A stretch of DNA of 64,000 nucleotides from Syngnathus acus (GCF_901709675.1 NC_051096.1:2447001-2511000), one strand, 5' to 3'. Positions 1-23,160 are shown, counted from the first letter of the stretch. The notes: generated by a model from the sequence alone, not told the origin. Translations and numbers: made by a program.

Positions 1-198
1 TTTGTACGCGGCTTTGGTTGAATCTTTCCTCGGATTGGTTGATTGATTTTCACAACGCGTATTCTGGAGCGTTTTGTTGTTGTTGTTGTTGTGAGGAGGA
101 GGAGATAAAAACCAAACAAAGCAAGCCTGAAATGTCCCCGAATACCAAAAAGTTGAAGGAAGCCCCGTGCTGCTCTTCTTCCACTTGCTGTTATTCCC

Positions 199-576
199 TC
201 ACTTGACTTGAATTCCGCGGAACCCGTGCGCATCCTGGGTAATGTAGTTCCAATCTTCTTGTCTACGTTTGTTCCCGAATATCTTAACTGGACAAGGAAT
301 AACTGGTGACTTTTGAACGGGACGTTTTGGGGAAGGACCAGCCTCGTCTTTTCTATTTTGTTGATTTTGCCATCGCGGGACTTTTTCTACGTCCGCATGG
401 TGCGAATAGCGACCTCCTGCCAGGTAACCATGGCGACGATAATCACGACCTTGCAACTCTGGACGACCGCGTTCCCTATCGGTGACTCCGCGGCGCCACC
501 TAGCGACACGGCGATATCTTTTTTTTGTGACGAGGATGATGGCGCTTTGACACAAATTAAACCTCCTTTCCACCAA
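199..576 (-). CDS. Unidentified 125-codon open frame, doubtful
   Basis: An open frame of 125 codons runs leftward. The product is Arg-rich in its first half (many RR, GR and YR pairs) and has a Pro/Lys/Ser stretch near residues 80-95. No family is recognised. A ZNF143-like motif lies inside its 3' end, which favours a promoter or first exon over a coding exon here. The surroundings are CpG-rich, which by itself makes long open frames more likely. It could be a terminal exon of a gene lying on the - strand, but no convincing splice acceptor was found. Confidence 0.18.
   Translation of the reverse strand: MVERRFNLCQSAIILVTKKRYRRVARWRRGVTDRERGRPELQGRDYRRHGYLAGGRYSHHADVEKVPRWQNQQNRKDEAGPSPKRPVQKSPVIPCPVKIFGNKRRQEDWNYITQDAHGFRGIQVK
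228..248 (-). promoter_or_regulatory. ZNF143/THAP11-type promoter motif
   Basis: Read on the - strand the sequence is ACTACATTACCCAGGATGCGC. This closely matches the ACTACAATTCCCAGAATGCRC core bound by ZNF143 in many vertebrate housekeeping promoters. It sits at the edge of CpG-rich sequence (about 380-600). The direction of transcription cannot be told from the motif. It could serve a distal 5' exon of grin2d or a gene to the left of the window. Confidence 0.45.
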
Positions 577-2010
577 CCATTGAGTTGTCTTTCTTCTTAT
601 TTTCTCATTCCACTCAACTACTCAGACAGCCATCCAATTACTAGTAAACCGAAGCCACGCACTTTTATCGCAAAATTTCACATCGAAAACCTAAGTGAGG
701 GGTGTAAATGTTTTTTATTTGGAATTTAAAGTGTCTTCTTTCGGAATTCGGTAAGAACGATTAAAAGTTGCGTAGATTCAATCTGTCATTGCAAATAAAC
801 CAAAGCATATCTTCTTACAGAATAAGTGATTTTAATTTTACTTTATTAAATTTGCAGTGGCTGCAGCGCCCTCCGGTGGCTGCGGTGAGAACCTCATGCG
901 GCAGAAAGCACATCAATAACATTTGAATGATTAGAAATCAATGCAAGGGAATATATAATCTGGGCCAGATATTCGCGTGCGTGCGTTCCTGCGTCTGCGT
1001 GAGAGAGAATGATTTAGCTGAGTTTTTGTGTGCGTGAGTGTGCATATTGGAGCTAGTCTTTGGTGCGTGGTCCACATATTAACCTTGATGTCAGCCACCT
1101 GAGCGAGAAAATGTCAGCTGCCGCATGCCAATGAGCCAATCGGCAGCGCGCTCTCTTATCGTTTTGTCATTAGCCGGCACGCACACGCGTGCGTTGTGGG
1201 AGGCCTGTATAGGTCTATGCTCCTTCAATGCAAAATAAAATATTCCGCCAAAGCAGTGGGTCCTCGAGTTTCTTCTTGGTTATAATGGTTGTGCCTTGAA
1301 CAAAACAAGTTGAAAACTGGGAAAAAAAGGAGACATATCATGCAAAATGCACTTTTTTAGCTTTATATCCATTCTACTGTGCACTTGGAGTCTCCAGGAT
1401 TGTAGAAATTTTTAATCCCTCCAGGTGCTGCTGAGATACTTTAGTTCTTGTGGATGCATTTTTTTGTAGTTGTTTCAGATGAATAGCATCAAACATGCTG
1501 TTTTATTCTTGGGGAACACAATAATGTGGTAAATGCATTTGTTAAAATTTGTTGCATAAAATGGACGATGGCCCAGTCGAGGGTGAGCACTTCCTACTGC
1601 GGGCTCAAACAAAAAAACAAGCTCGTGAGACATCGGTGCCTCAAGCCATCCCACGCTGCCACCTTCAGGTGAGTTGAGGCGCTCCATGTGGGGCTTTGCC
1701 GCCCTCTTGTGGCATTAAGCGGGACTAGCGCATCATCCATATTTCAAAGTCGCAAAGCGATGACGTGCAGATGATTGAATGCCTAAAGCATCATCGCTAC
1801 CCATTCAAAGTACTCCTGGCTCCTCCTCCCTTAATGGCGTCTTTATTGGCGTTTAATTGCGCTCCTTTTCCCAGCGTTCCATCACGCTCGCTGCCATTAC
1901 GCTAATTGAAGCCTCATTCGCTTGAAACTGGCCCGAAACCCCACGCATGATTTCCTAAAAAGCAAGTTGGGCTTTGGACCAAGCTTTAGGCTTCCAAGTC
2001 AGGGTTAAGG
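577..2010. other. Intergenic, no gene seen
   Basis: AT-rich, stop-dense sequence in all frames. The only structure noticed is the dispersed repeat at 1205-1310 and short TG-rich runs near 980-1060. Confidence 0.5.
1205..1310 (+). repeat. Dispersed repeat, copy 1
   Basis: This segment begins CCTGTATAGGTCTATGCTCC and recurs at about 50000-50105 in the same orientation, with scattered substitutions and small indels. Shared blocks include TATTCCGCCAAAGC and TATAATGGT. No transposon family was recognised. Confidence 0.55.
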
Positions 2011-2019
2011 TTCCCCGGT

Positions 2020-2620
2020 AGGGTTCGAGTGGCCCGGCTTAGGGATGAAAAGGGTGCCTTGGAATGCTTGACTTTGGGCTGCGCGTGCGCGCGCGCGAGG
2101 AGGAGAGCTGCGGCGAGGCAGCGGTGGCAGCCTGGACGACTCACTTTGCATTCAACACGTGTCGCGGGCGGGCAGCGAGGGGAGGGGCCCAGCCGGAGAG
2201 AGAGGAAGGGAGAGAGACGTTGCTAGGCGACCAGGGTACATACTGAATGTTAAGCCCGCAAGCATCTAGGCGGGCAGGCGCATGGGCGAGCGCAAACACG
2301 CGCGCAGGCGGCAGCGGCGGCAGCAACATGTAGCCTAGCCCAAAAGCCCAGCCCAGCCCGGCCCGGCCCAGACCAGACCGGCGGACCTCGTCTTCCTCTC
2401 GGGGCCCGCGGACATACGTGTGCGTCATGGCGCCTCCGCGGGGATGACGAGCAAAGGATGTCCGGCGGAGAAATGACGGAAGGATGGAGTGAGAGAGCAG
2501 CGCCACGAGGAAGACAAGAGCAAGAGCCTCACGCGCACTGTGAGTACGTGCACACGCGCGCACACGCACATGCGCGCACGTCACCTGACGCCGGCTTTGC
2601 CCTTCATGCGCTCTTAGATG
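2020..2620. promoter_or_regulatory. CpG-rich island, possible distal grin2d promoter or 5' exon
   Basis: A GC- and CpG-rich stretch of about 600 bp lies in otherwise AT-rich flank. It has CG dinucleotide runs near 2080-2095 and 2560-2590. Several frames are open on both strands, as expected from base composition, and none shows a recognisable domain. grin2d has a 5' leader acceptor at 5962, so at least one non-coding first exon should lie upstream. This island is a reasonable candidate, but nothing in the sequence fixes a start site. Confidence 0.35.
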
Positions 2621-3049
2621 CATCTTTAACCCTTCTGTCACTGATGTGTGCGCGCGTGCGTGTTGCCAAGTTCCAGAGGTGTGACTCACGTGGGACATTT
2701 GTCAAAACACGCACGAGCACACGTCACGCTACATGCACACGCACACACATACCATATCGTAGCTGTTGCGCATATGTCCTTCCAGCTTCCTGCAGTAGGG
2801 TCCCCCCCCTCCATCATGGGGGGGGAAAAAATACCCAAACTGATGATTGTGATAGCGATTCTCCGAAGGTCCATCTGCGAGTGAAGCCCCATGCAAAGCC
2901 TTCGCCTCGTTGCCGTTTACGTTTTCATATTGATGGGCTCCATTTTGTCACTCACTTTGGGGCAGCACGGTGGTTGGTTAGCCGTTAGCACGTAGCATGT
3001 TAACCTCACGCAAGAGAGGCATGACTCTACATGACAATGTATGTTGTTT

Positions 3050-3340
3050 GTTCACCACCAACCGGTGACCGCTCCGTCGCTCAGTTTGATCGCCATTGAC
3101 TGGCGACCGGTCCCGGTCGATCTTCCGAAGGCCATCATCGGGTTCCCTGTCAATCGTCTGAAGGCGATCGTCGGAGGCCCGATCAACGGCCCACGATCGA
3201 TCGATTGTCCGCCGCACCCTGACTGACTGGTGACCCGCTCTTTGATTTCCTGACATTACCGGCGACCGGTCCGGGGCGCACCCCGCTCTCTCGCCCAAAG
3301 TCGGCCGGGATCGGGCCGAGGCCGGAAACAAAGCCGACCG
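3050..3340 (+). repeat. CpG-rich repeat with degraded fish L2/SINE-type tail
   Basis: Many GATCG/CGATC words and repeated GGCGACCGGT and CGACCGGTC blocks. The end (about 3255-3310, GGCGACCGGTCCGGGGCGC then TCTCGCCC) resembles the 'actggcgacc...cagggtgtaccccgcctctcgccc' tail common in fish genomes. A similar block occurs at 19750-19800. Likely an old retroelement end that has kept many CpGs. Confidence 0.45.
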
Positions 3341-3599
3341 ACGCTTTCACCGTTTTGTTTTGTGTGGATCACTTGAGTTGTTTTCTGATGTGAACCATTT
3401 CTTTGTATTTTGTTTTTCTTTGTCTTTGGTTTTCGTTCTTTCCTCATCCCTTCTTCTTCATTACCTCCCGTAATTACCGTCAGGCTGCGTCCCTCCATCT
3501 TTCCCTCCCTCCTCCACTCGTGTTGTGCCGCAGCCCGACGAGCAACACGTATGACTTTTTCTTCTGCCCTCGGCCGCCGTCCTTTGCATCCTTTCCTTA

Positions 3600-3850
3600 G
3601 GCACCGCCGTGACGTTTCCTCCAATCCTCTTTGGCTGCTCCTGGCCGCCGTCTTCCTCTTCTCCTCCAGCCGCAATCTCTTTCTTGATCTGCTTCTCCTC
3701 GTGCATTTGTCTTCCTTGCTTCTCCTTAATCCCGTATTCTTCCTCGAGCCGTCATCCCTTCACTTCCTCTCCCCCACATCTTCATCCTCCTCCCATTTGG
3801 CCTCATCTTCCTCACCCTTCCATGGATCTCCATGATGCCTTCTTTTTGCT
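3600..3850 (-). pseudogene. Degraded Glu/Lys-rich relic, weakly complexin-like
   Basis: The + strand is pyrimidine-rich. The - strand reads as Glu/Lys-rich peptide pieces interrupted by stops and frame changes. One piece (around 3660-3760) contains EEEYGIKEKQ followed by EEKQIKKE and later EEED. This recalls the RDKYGIKKKE...EEEE layout of complexins, which are SNARE-binding presynaptic proteins. Base composition alone could produce similar peptides, so this is a suggestion only. There is no intact ORF, start or clear splice site. Confidence 0.15.
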
Positions 3851-5962
3851 CACCTCTCCCCCTCATCATCGGTTGCTGCCCGCTCGCCTGTGTTTTTTCA
3901 CGCCTCCCCCCCTTCTCTTCATCTGCCCCCCCTTGCCCACTGCCTTTTTCCCGCTGTTATCGTTGCGCACGATCAGCCTTTGTGAATGGATGCCAGCGCG
4001 GAATGAGATGAATGAGCCTGAACGTTTGCGCGCGCACGCACGTAGAGTGCAATCTGATGTAGGCGGGCAAAGGAAACGTCCCAGTGTAGCTTGAGGGAGC
4101 CCAAACAGGAAATGAAGGCGGTTGGATGAGTGATGACGAGGGATTGTTTTGCTCTTGCATGGTTTTGCAAATTACGGAGCGAACCTCCGTTCATCAGTTG
4201 CTCTCCAAACCTATCCAAGACAAGTGCTAATCTACGAAGTAGACCATCCTCACATTTAATGGATGATCCACGTTTCAAAGTTTGAAAAGACACTTTTGCA
4301 GCAAGCGGCCAGTCTCGACTTTCAAATTTCAGGCCACGCGAGCTCAGTTGAGGACAGCTGATTTTCATTTTTTGCTTCTTAAGAACAAACAGAAAAAAAA
4401 TGCCTCCGGCGGTTTCCGAGGCTGTTGCCATGGCAACGCTTGTTGGCGGGACATGAGTGAGATAAAGCGGCGAGTGTCTGCAAAATATTTCCCAAATATT
4501 GAAAGCTGGCGTCCCTGTTCATCTCGCGCTGTTTTCAGGTTTCTCCCGAGCGGGCCGCTACCTCGTCCTCGCTAGCCAAACGACCTTGCGAGTCGGCTTC
4601 GGAGCGCACCGGCTCGGCCGGGCTCGGGCCTCGGATAATGACGCTAAATAATTCACGGCAGGGCCGCCAGGCGTCTAGGCTTGGAAATTGCCGGACTGAT
4701 GTCTGATTTCAGTATTCAGTGACAGCGCGGTCCATTTGTGATATTCTTCTCACGCATCTTTTTTCATTCTCTTAAGAAAAAGTTTCCTCCGGGACCGCCG
4801 CAAGGGCCAAGTTCTCGTCTCGGCAGGCGAATCTCGCTTTAGCTCATCCGGCTTGCCCACCTTTGAACTCTTTACCATCATAGTTCTTCGCCCTCGGTAT
4901 TGTTGCTATGGCTGCCATTCTTACCATCACAGCGTACGAGATTCTTGCTACCGCCGTTGTCGTTATCATCTTTGTCGCGCTGGTTGTTGTTGTTGCTATC
5001 TTCACGATTGCTTTGGTACTAGCATGCTAATGTCGCTAACATCTTTTGGCATTCTCTTTGTCGGTATCGTCCCCTGATTATGGGGGTGTGCAAATATTTA
5101 AAATTCAAGCAGGAATAATACTACTTTCAAAAAGCGATTCATGATAAACGATTAACAGTTGAGAAAGGCCCAATATGAGAGGAACGATAAAGCCGCACAA
5201 GAGGAACAGCAAGATAAAAAAGATGGAATATAGCAATCAAATGTGACTGATGCAAAGAACACGAGTCCTGAAATGAGTCGGGGTGGCTGTCGTCATGCTA
5301 GTGAGCGCTAATGGATGCCATGCTGATGAATGACAGGATGTTGCAATTGGCCCCCTCCGCACACAATTCTGCAGCGAACGACACTGCCTATTAATGGCCG
5401 CCGCCTCTCGCTCGTCATTTACAGCCGCCCGCTATCGAGCGGCCTTCTGCTCGCTTCTCGGCAATAACGAGCTGGCTCACAATTTGTGTGCGTGCTCTAG
5501 CGCCTGACCAAAAAAAGAAAAAGAATAACAACATGATGGAGGAGGAAGAGGAGGACATTTTAAGAAGGGACCGTCAAAGTCAAGTCGTATAAAGAAGAAT
5601 AAGTCTGTCAAAGGGCAAAAATGAGTTTGATGGAGTGGAAATTCAAATGGCAAAGTGCCGACTCCTTGCTGATCGCTGTGCATGTGCAATTGAGATCAAG
5701 TTCCGCCAATTCGGCCAGTCGGACTTTGGTTGCGGGCAAGCCGTTTGAATCATGGAGAAAAGTCAGAGCGATTGAGGCAAGCTTTATTCTCTCCATCTTT
5801 TCTTTTCTTGCCGTGTGGATTTGATTTTGAGCCTTTGGAGCGAGCGAGAGAGCGAGCAGATTCTCATACGGATTTTTTTCTGCAGTTCCCGAACCTTCCC
5901 TGCACCAAGGCGCATGTTTGCCAATTACAATTGTGCTGCCTTTGACCCCCCACCCCCTGCAG
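3851..5962. other. Upstream flank/intron of grin2d, no coding exon recognised
   Basis: Mostly AT-moderate sequence with pyrimidine-rich runs near 3860-3950 and no recognisable protein signature. It probably contains the first intron of grin2d, because a splice acceptor lies at its right end. Confidence 0.4.
4708..4729 (+). promoter_or_regulatory. Possible RE1/NRSF-like site with non-standard spacing
   Basis: TTCAG, then eight bases, then GACAGCGC, about 1.3 kb upstream of the grin2d start codon. The right half fits the RE1 consensus (GGACAGCGCC) well. The left half fits only in its first five bases, and the spacing is one base longer than canonical. NMDA-receptor genes are known REST targets, which is why it is listed. 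Confidence 0.25.
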
Positions 5963-6047
5963 GTTCTCGTCAGCTCTGCGGGTGAAAGCCGGTGAGCGGT
6001 GGTACCCCCCAACCCGAGAAGCGGCCCTTCGGCCCTGGCCGTCCCCC
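5963..6047 (+). other. grin2d: grin2d 5' leader in the first coding exon
   Basis: A pyrimidine-rich run ending CCCCCTGCAG at 5962 is a strong splice acceptor just upstream of the start codon. The first coding exon therefore begins with about 85 bases of leader, and the transcript start lies further left. The ATG at 6048 was chosen because it opens directly onto a signal peptide and is in frame with the rest of exon 1. Confidence 0.55.
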
Positions 6048-17759
<11,712 letters not shown>

Positions 17760-19649
17760 GGCTATCTCCCTCGCTGCCCACTCACTCTCCACTCCGAGTC
17801 CTTTTTCCTGAGGCTCTGCACAAAACGACCACAACTTTGAACAAGTCGTTTGGAGGGAAACGGGAGCCAACTTCCCACGTGATCGGAAGCGGGGCAATCA
17901 ACCTTTGGAGACTTGCTGGCTACAGACAGCAAAGGGCTTTGGGTGTTGGAGCAGACGAGTAATTTTGAGGGCTCAGGAACTTTTGTGGTATGCCCGCTGC
18001 TCCTGCAAGCCTGTAGCGCTCCTCACCACGCTTGTTTTTTTCCCCTCTCTCGACAAAGACCCACTTTCCCTTTTCCCTTAAGAACTGTTTACATCCCCGC
18101 AGAACTGTGACGCCCAGCGGGGGCACCTCCCCCCCATGCGATAAAAAAAAAAAAAAGGAGGCTGACGTGTCCCGTTTTGAGTTTGTGTTGTCATTCTTCA
18201 AGAACTTTGTCGAGCTTTCCTCCTTCTCGCTGCGCTTCGTGTGTGTCTGTTTTTTGTCTTTGTAGTCCTGACAACAGGGTAAGTCAACTGTGACTGACAG
18301 ACTGCTGGCCTAATGCAAAGCTGAGTGCCAAACTCCACATCAATTTGTACCGACCGCCTTTGCCACGCCGTCATACGCACACGAAAGGGCACACAGACGC
18401 TTATGCGCTCGGATCAATGTCTTTTTGTTTTTTCTTTCCAGAGCAATACATTCGATTTTTCGACGCCTTTGCGTTATTCGTGTCGTCGTCGTCGTCAATG
18501 TGGATCTATATACGTATATCTATATATCGAGAAATGTATTGAGTCGAATACGATGTAAGCACTGTGCCATACGACCCGTGGAACATTCCGCCGACTACCT
18601 AGCGCAAGAACGGCAGCAGATGCCCGGTCCGCTAACTCCAATTGACCGAATGTATCGTGGACAGTTCACGCACTTGATGGTGGCATCAACTTTCAAGTAC
18701 GCTCACCTCAATGAGGCATTTTTTTTTTTCCTCAAGAACAAGAAACAGCTACCCCCATCCATAAATGTAGCCCTTTAGCTAACCCTAAAATTCCCTTGGC
18801 CCTAAAGCAAATGAACGCTAGCTACCACTTGGGAAAGTTTCCAAACATGTTCCCATCTGAAGGTTAGCATCGCATCCAGCATGGCAACGAGTGTCTCTTT
18901 TGCAAACTGGTGCTACACATGTTGGACCCAGGCCATGGGTCGTTGCAGGGAAATGTGCAAGTGTAGCTAACTCTGTGTGTGTGTCTGTGTGTGTGATTTG
19001 GATTGGTTAACCGTCGTTCTAATGTCAAAAGAGACAGTGCCTATGTTGGATGCTAGCTTTGGCGAAAATGTGCAGCGTAGCAGGGTGCGAGCAGCACAGC
19101 AGCGCCTCCACCTGTTGTGCATTCCAAAAAAAACTCACCTCGGAAATAAGTTTTTACTTTTTACTTGCCAATGAGCTGACACCAGCAGCCAAACTCCGGA
19201 AACAAATAAGAATTCATTCCGCTAGCTGCTAGCTGCCAGCCTGCCGCCGTTGACTTTTCGTGGACACGAGCGGAGTGCTAGCGTGCTCGTCCCATTTTCA
19301 GCTTGCCTAAAACTGCATCTGAGCCATTATTTACACCAACCAGAAGAGACTTTAGTTTTTTTGAAAAACATTTCAGAGTGGATCTGCCTTTTCGCTAACG
19401 AGCTAAATCTACTTCTATATACCTACTAACATGTCATCTATCCGTGTTTGTGCTAGTGGGTCGCGTTAACAATCTTCTTGTTTTTCCCTCTTCCGGTTTC
19501 TGAAATGGCCAAACCCAGACCTCCGCCAAGGCCTTAACAATCACATTGTACAACTTCAGAGAACATCATCTGGGAAAAAGATTGCTGTGGCCGTGGTTGA
19601 GCGCTCAGCTCTTCCGCCTTGTAGTTCCGGGCTGGAATCTGGGCTCTGG

Positions 19650-19815
19650 CTTTGCTTTGTGGACTTTGTTGGTTCTCCCCTTGCTTGCGTGCGTTCCCCC
19701 TGGGTACGCCGGCTTCCAAAGAACTCTCAAATGTCGTCTTTGTTGTACCTTGGTGTGAATGTGACTGGTGACCGGGTCGGGGCGTACCCCCGCCTTTCAT
19801 CATCTGGGGCACGTA
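19650..19815 (+). repeat. Diverged fish SINE/L2-tail repeat
   Basis: Shows the familiar order GTGGACTTTG, GGTTCTCCCC, TGCGTGCGTT, CTGGGTACGCCGGCTTCC, GGTGTGAATGTGACTGGTGA, GGGGCGTACCCCCGCC. This is the common 'tgttctccccgtgcctgcgtggg...ccagggtgtaccccgcc' repeat of teleost genomes, considerably diverged. Confidence 0.6.
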
Positions 19816-20732
19816 TGAGAAGATGCGTTTGAGAAAAGGGATAAATGGTGTCCTCACATAGTTGACACCTCTTCCTTGGCGGAGGTATCTGGAGGAACCC
19901 AAATGGTAAAGTAAGTTAATTTGTGTTGGCTGGTCTTGTTTATCTTCTGTCCACGGTGTGTTCTGCTTATGTGGCTTTCAAAAGAAGAATCTGTGTGCAA
20001 TATGTGTTGCTCTAAATATCTAATATCTCTATTTAAGTCCTATCTGCTCTCAGTTTGACTCTGCGTCTTTTGTCCTCGTCCGGACCCCAGCCTCCCCGAG
20101 CCCCCCCGCCGGTCCCGCGCTCACAGAGACCGCCATCTAACTGTCATCGCTCGCCTCTGTGAGCCAACATGGAGAGGCTCCGACTTAGTGACGGTGTGGC
20201 GGCGGGGAGGGATGCGCCAGTGTCTTATGACCGTGTCACTGTAGCGGCGCTGGCGAGCGTTTGTCTACCTAGAGGGGCCTTCTTTCTCTTCGCTTCTTGG
20301 CCTACGCGTGACTTCACCGACACGCTGCTTTCTCAGCGCTCCCGTGTGTGTGCGTGCGTGCGTGCGCTCGCGTGTGTACATGCTTGTGTGTTGATTTGTT
20401 ATGTCCCAGACCTCGTAAGACCCCCGCTCGCCCTTGGGGACCTCGCGAGGTTCTCTGACACCATGTAGCAAGCAGGCTTCTTTGCAAGATGATGATGACT
20501 AGGGGTGCAAAGTTCCAGTAAGAAGTATTTTTTGGGGGAAACTATGAACATATTCACATTCATCTTGGATTTTTGCAACTCTCGCCTTGACAAAAGACAA
20601 ACACTGTTTTCCGTCTTGACAAAGATCATGTGATGGGGGGGTGGGGGGTATTGAGCCAGCCAGGGCAAGTTTCATGCCAAATGATTGTTACAATGTCTTT
20701 ACAAAAAGAAGCCAAAAGTATCATAGCATGGA

Positions 20733-20733
<1 letters not shown>

Positions 20734-20818
<85 letters not shown>
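20734..20818. repeat. (CA)n microsatellite
   Basis: About 42 uninterrupted CA units, likely length-polymorphic. Confidence 0.98.
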
Positions 20819-20821
<3 letters not shown>

Positions 20822-21108
20822 GTTTCTGCATGCCCTGGTATTAACTCTTCGAGCCTTCAGTTGGAAACCACCCTGCAGCCAAACACTGTACAAGCTAATG
20901 CAAGCAAGTTTTGCTTCACAGTTGTCATGCACACACACGCGCACACACGCACGTGATGGTGATGGAGGAGGGCAGATGATTTTAATAAAGAACTACAAAC
21001 TAAAGTAAAAGCATTGAATGGGTTTGTTTAAAAGTCATTTCCACCTTATGGGAGATTGGATTATTTATTTCGAACACTCTCGTGTGTGTTTTGGCTGCCT
21101 GGTTGCAG

Positions 21109-21110
<2 letters not shown>

Positions 21111-21141
<31 letters not shown>
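21111..21141. repeat. Poly(T) tract
   Basis: About 30 consecutive T. It may be the tail of an inverted retroelement. Confidence 0.9.
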
Positions 21142-21145
<4 letters not shown>

Positions 21146-21266
21146 AGCTTTACTATACATGTTTTGTTTTGTTTTCTTTATTTATACAAAAAAAAAAACC
21201 TTACTATACATGGTCACTTTTTTTTATAAAAAAATAGCCTTGGTCATTTTTTATTTCCAGAGGAAA

Positions 21267-21429
21267 AAGTATGTATATATATATATATATATGTGTGTGT
21301 ATGTGTGTGTGTGTGTGCGTAGTGTGTGTGTATATATGTGTGTGTGTGTATGTGTATATATAATATACACATGTATATATATAATACTTTGCTTTGGTTT
21401 TTAAGGGATTTTTGTTTTAGTTGCATTTG

Positions 21430-21490
<61 letters not shown>

Positions 21491-21533
21491 CTTTGCTTTG
21501 GTTTTTAAGGGATTTTTGTTTTAGTAGCATTTG
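21267..21533. repeat. TA/TG microsatellites inside a local duplication
   Basis: A compound (TA)n/(TG)n tract runs from about 21272 to 21385. It is followed by a unique segment of about 48 bp containing TACTTTGCTTTGGTTTTTAA, then (AT)n at 21434-21487, and then the same 48-bp segment again (about 21486-21533). The second copy differs by one base (TAGTAGC for TAGTTGC). Confidence 0.85.
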
Positions 21534-22106
21534 ATAAATGCATGGCCATTTGCACATGAAATTAATGATATTTATACATTTATGATAATTTAATAGGGAT
21601 CCCAAAACTGACCACCGAAGCCAAGAACCTATAATTGGGATTTAACAGCATTGATGAGTTAATAGAATTTACAATATGTAGTTAGCATCCTAGTGTTTTG
21701 TTTGCTGAGGATTATTTGTTGAGATTTTATTATTTGTGCAATGTACAATGTATCTACTTATCAGATTTGTTTCCTCACAAGGCTATTGCGTTACTTTTTG
21801 CGCAGTAAAATGTGAGTATAAAATGCACTCATTCTGATTTTGGAATTGGTTTTCCCTCCTGCTTATCAAATATCTAAAAGTACTTGATTGTATTGATACG
21901 ATATCAATAAAGGCCTACTTTGTGTCGGATTGAAGTTTTCTCTTTGTTCTCTGTGTAGCAATATTATAAAATATACATAGAATAAAAAATGTAAGCTGAT
22001 TTAAGAACCGACAGCATTTCCCATACTGACCAGGAGATGGCAACAGAGTAGCGCCTGAAGACGATGTAGTGTTCTGCAATGTCAGCCAGGTTGCCGTCAT
22101 TTAAGG

Positions 22107-22300
22107 CAGTGTTCCCCAACCTTTTTTCATTCACGGCACACCTTTTCATTGGAAAAAATCTCGAGGCACACCACCAACAAAAATCTGTTAAGTGTTACAC
22201 CAGCTTCTATATTAAAATCAGTTATATTACAACAAAAGACGTAAAGTTCTATTCCTATATATGTATGGAGAGTCGAATAATTGAATAAAAATAAATACTA
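22107..22300 (+). mobile_element. hAT (Charlie-like) transposon end, relic
   Basis: Starts CAGTGTTCCCCAACCTTTTT followed by CGGCACACC and GAGGCACACCACC. This resembles the terminal sequence of Charlie-type hAT elements. No transposase ORF follows and the other end was not found. Confidence 0.4.
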
Positions 22301-22675
22301 AATATTCTTTCAATTGTATTTCTTTTGTAAATGAAAGTGACAGTTTTTGAAAAAAGGTTTTAGACAGTGTAAGGAATAAACTATTGAAAGTGATTGTGAT
22401 CAAAATCCAAAAGAATCAATATGGCTTTGTTTACTGTTTTAGACTAGCTCTATAAAATATTGCGACATTAAGAACAAAGTCACTTTTAAAGACGCTCTGC
22501 TGTTCTGACAGCGGCTGAGTGGCTATCACAGTCGAGGTGTCTCGACTTGACTGTGTATTTTACGTTGGTGAAAAATGAACAATCCAGGTTCTCCTGTTGA
22601 AGTACATGATCTGATTTCCATCGGACCGAAAACGCACCACAGCCGTCATAGCGTCACTGTTAGTAAAAGCACACA

Positions 22676-22774
22676 GCAACTGGTGATGTGCATTCCAGTT
22701 CTTTTAAGTGAACTGAATCTTTAGAATCAGTTCATTCAAAAGATTCGTTCAAACGAATCGTTCAACGAATCGTC

Positions 22775-22805
<31 letters not shown>

Positions 22806-22960
22806 GCACGCACACACTGAACAGGAGGTTGCGTCACTGACTCGTCTCGTTCGTGGACGGGAAATTACGTCACTGACTCGTAAAGTCCCTCCTCCATCTA
22901 TCGCTCGCTGCTGATTAGTCGTTCGCGAAGATTCACGAGTAGGTGACAGACATTGATGTT
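22676..22960 (+). repeat. Fragment related to the foldback repeat, with a C/CA tract
   Basis: GTGATGTGCATTCCAGTTC and the repeated ATTCGTTCAAACGAATCGTTC words recur at 24230-24320 and, inverted, at 25520-25610. A poly(C) run joined to (CA)n occupies about 22775-22807, followed by TCGTGGACGGGAAATTACGT-type sequence seen again in the foldback arms. Confidence 0.55.
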
Positions 22961-23102
22961 TTAATTTTGTATTTGTTGGGTTATAGTTGATGGTGTTATT
23001 ATTCCGAATGTGTTTGAATAAAAGGTTGATAAAAAAAAAAAACGTTGTGCCGACATTTGTTATTTTGGGGGACACCAACTCATATAACAACGTAAAACAC
23101 AC

Positions 23103-23106
<4 letters not shown>

Positions 23107-23157
<51 letters not shown>
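23107..23157. repeat. (AT)n microsatellite
   Basis: About 25 AT units, directly followed by the AAAGCAGTTAACCAAATGTC word that also marks both foldback arms. Confidence 0.95.

Positions 23158-23160
<3 letters not shown>

Larger units (their letters stand above)
17760..20989 (+). other. grin2d: grin2d 3' untranslated region (probable) with poly(A) signal
   Basis: No coding signal follows the grin2d stop. The first AATAAA with sensible surroundings is at 20984-20989. A second AATAAA followed by a T/G-rich stretch is at 21906-21911. Which is used cannot be told. The region includes a diverged fish repeat at 19650-19815, a short CpG-rich patch at about 20080-20290 without a recognisable ORF, and a CA microsatellite. 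Confidence 0.4.

Noticed and set aside
2141-2988. Long Arg/Ala/His-rich frames in the CpG-rich region on both strands
   Set aside because: GC-rich sequence with few stops. Frames overlap in both directions and none matches a known family.
3403-4094. Overlapping Ser/Pro/Phe/Leu-rich + strand frames
   Set aside because: Low-complexity pyrimidine-rich DNA with no recognisable domain, start context or splice structure.
20626-20944. Poly-Cys/Val and poly-His/Thr frames over the CA tract
   Set aside because: Pure translation of a (CA)n/(TG)n microsatellite.
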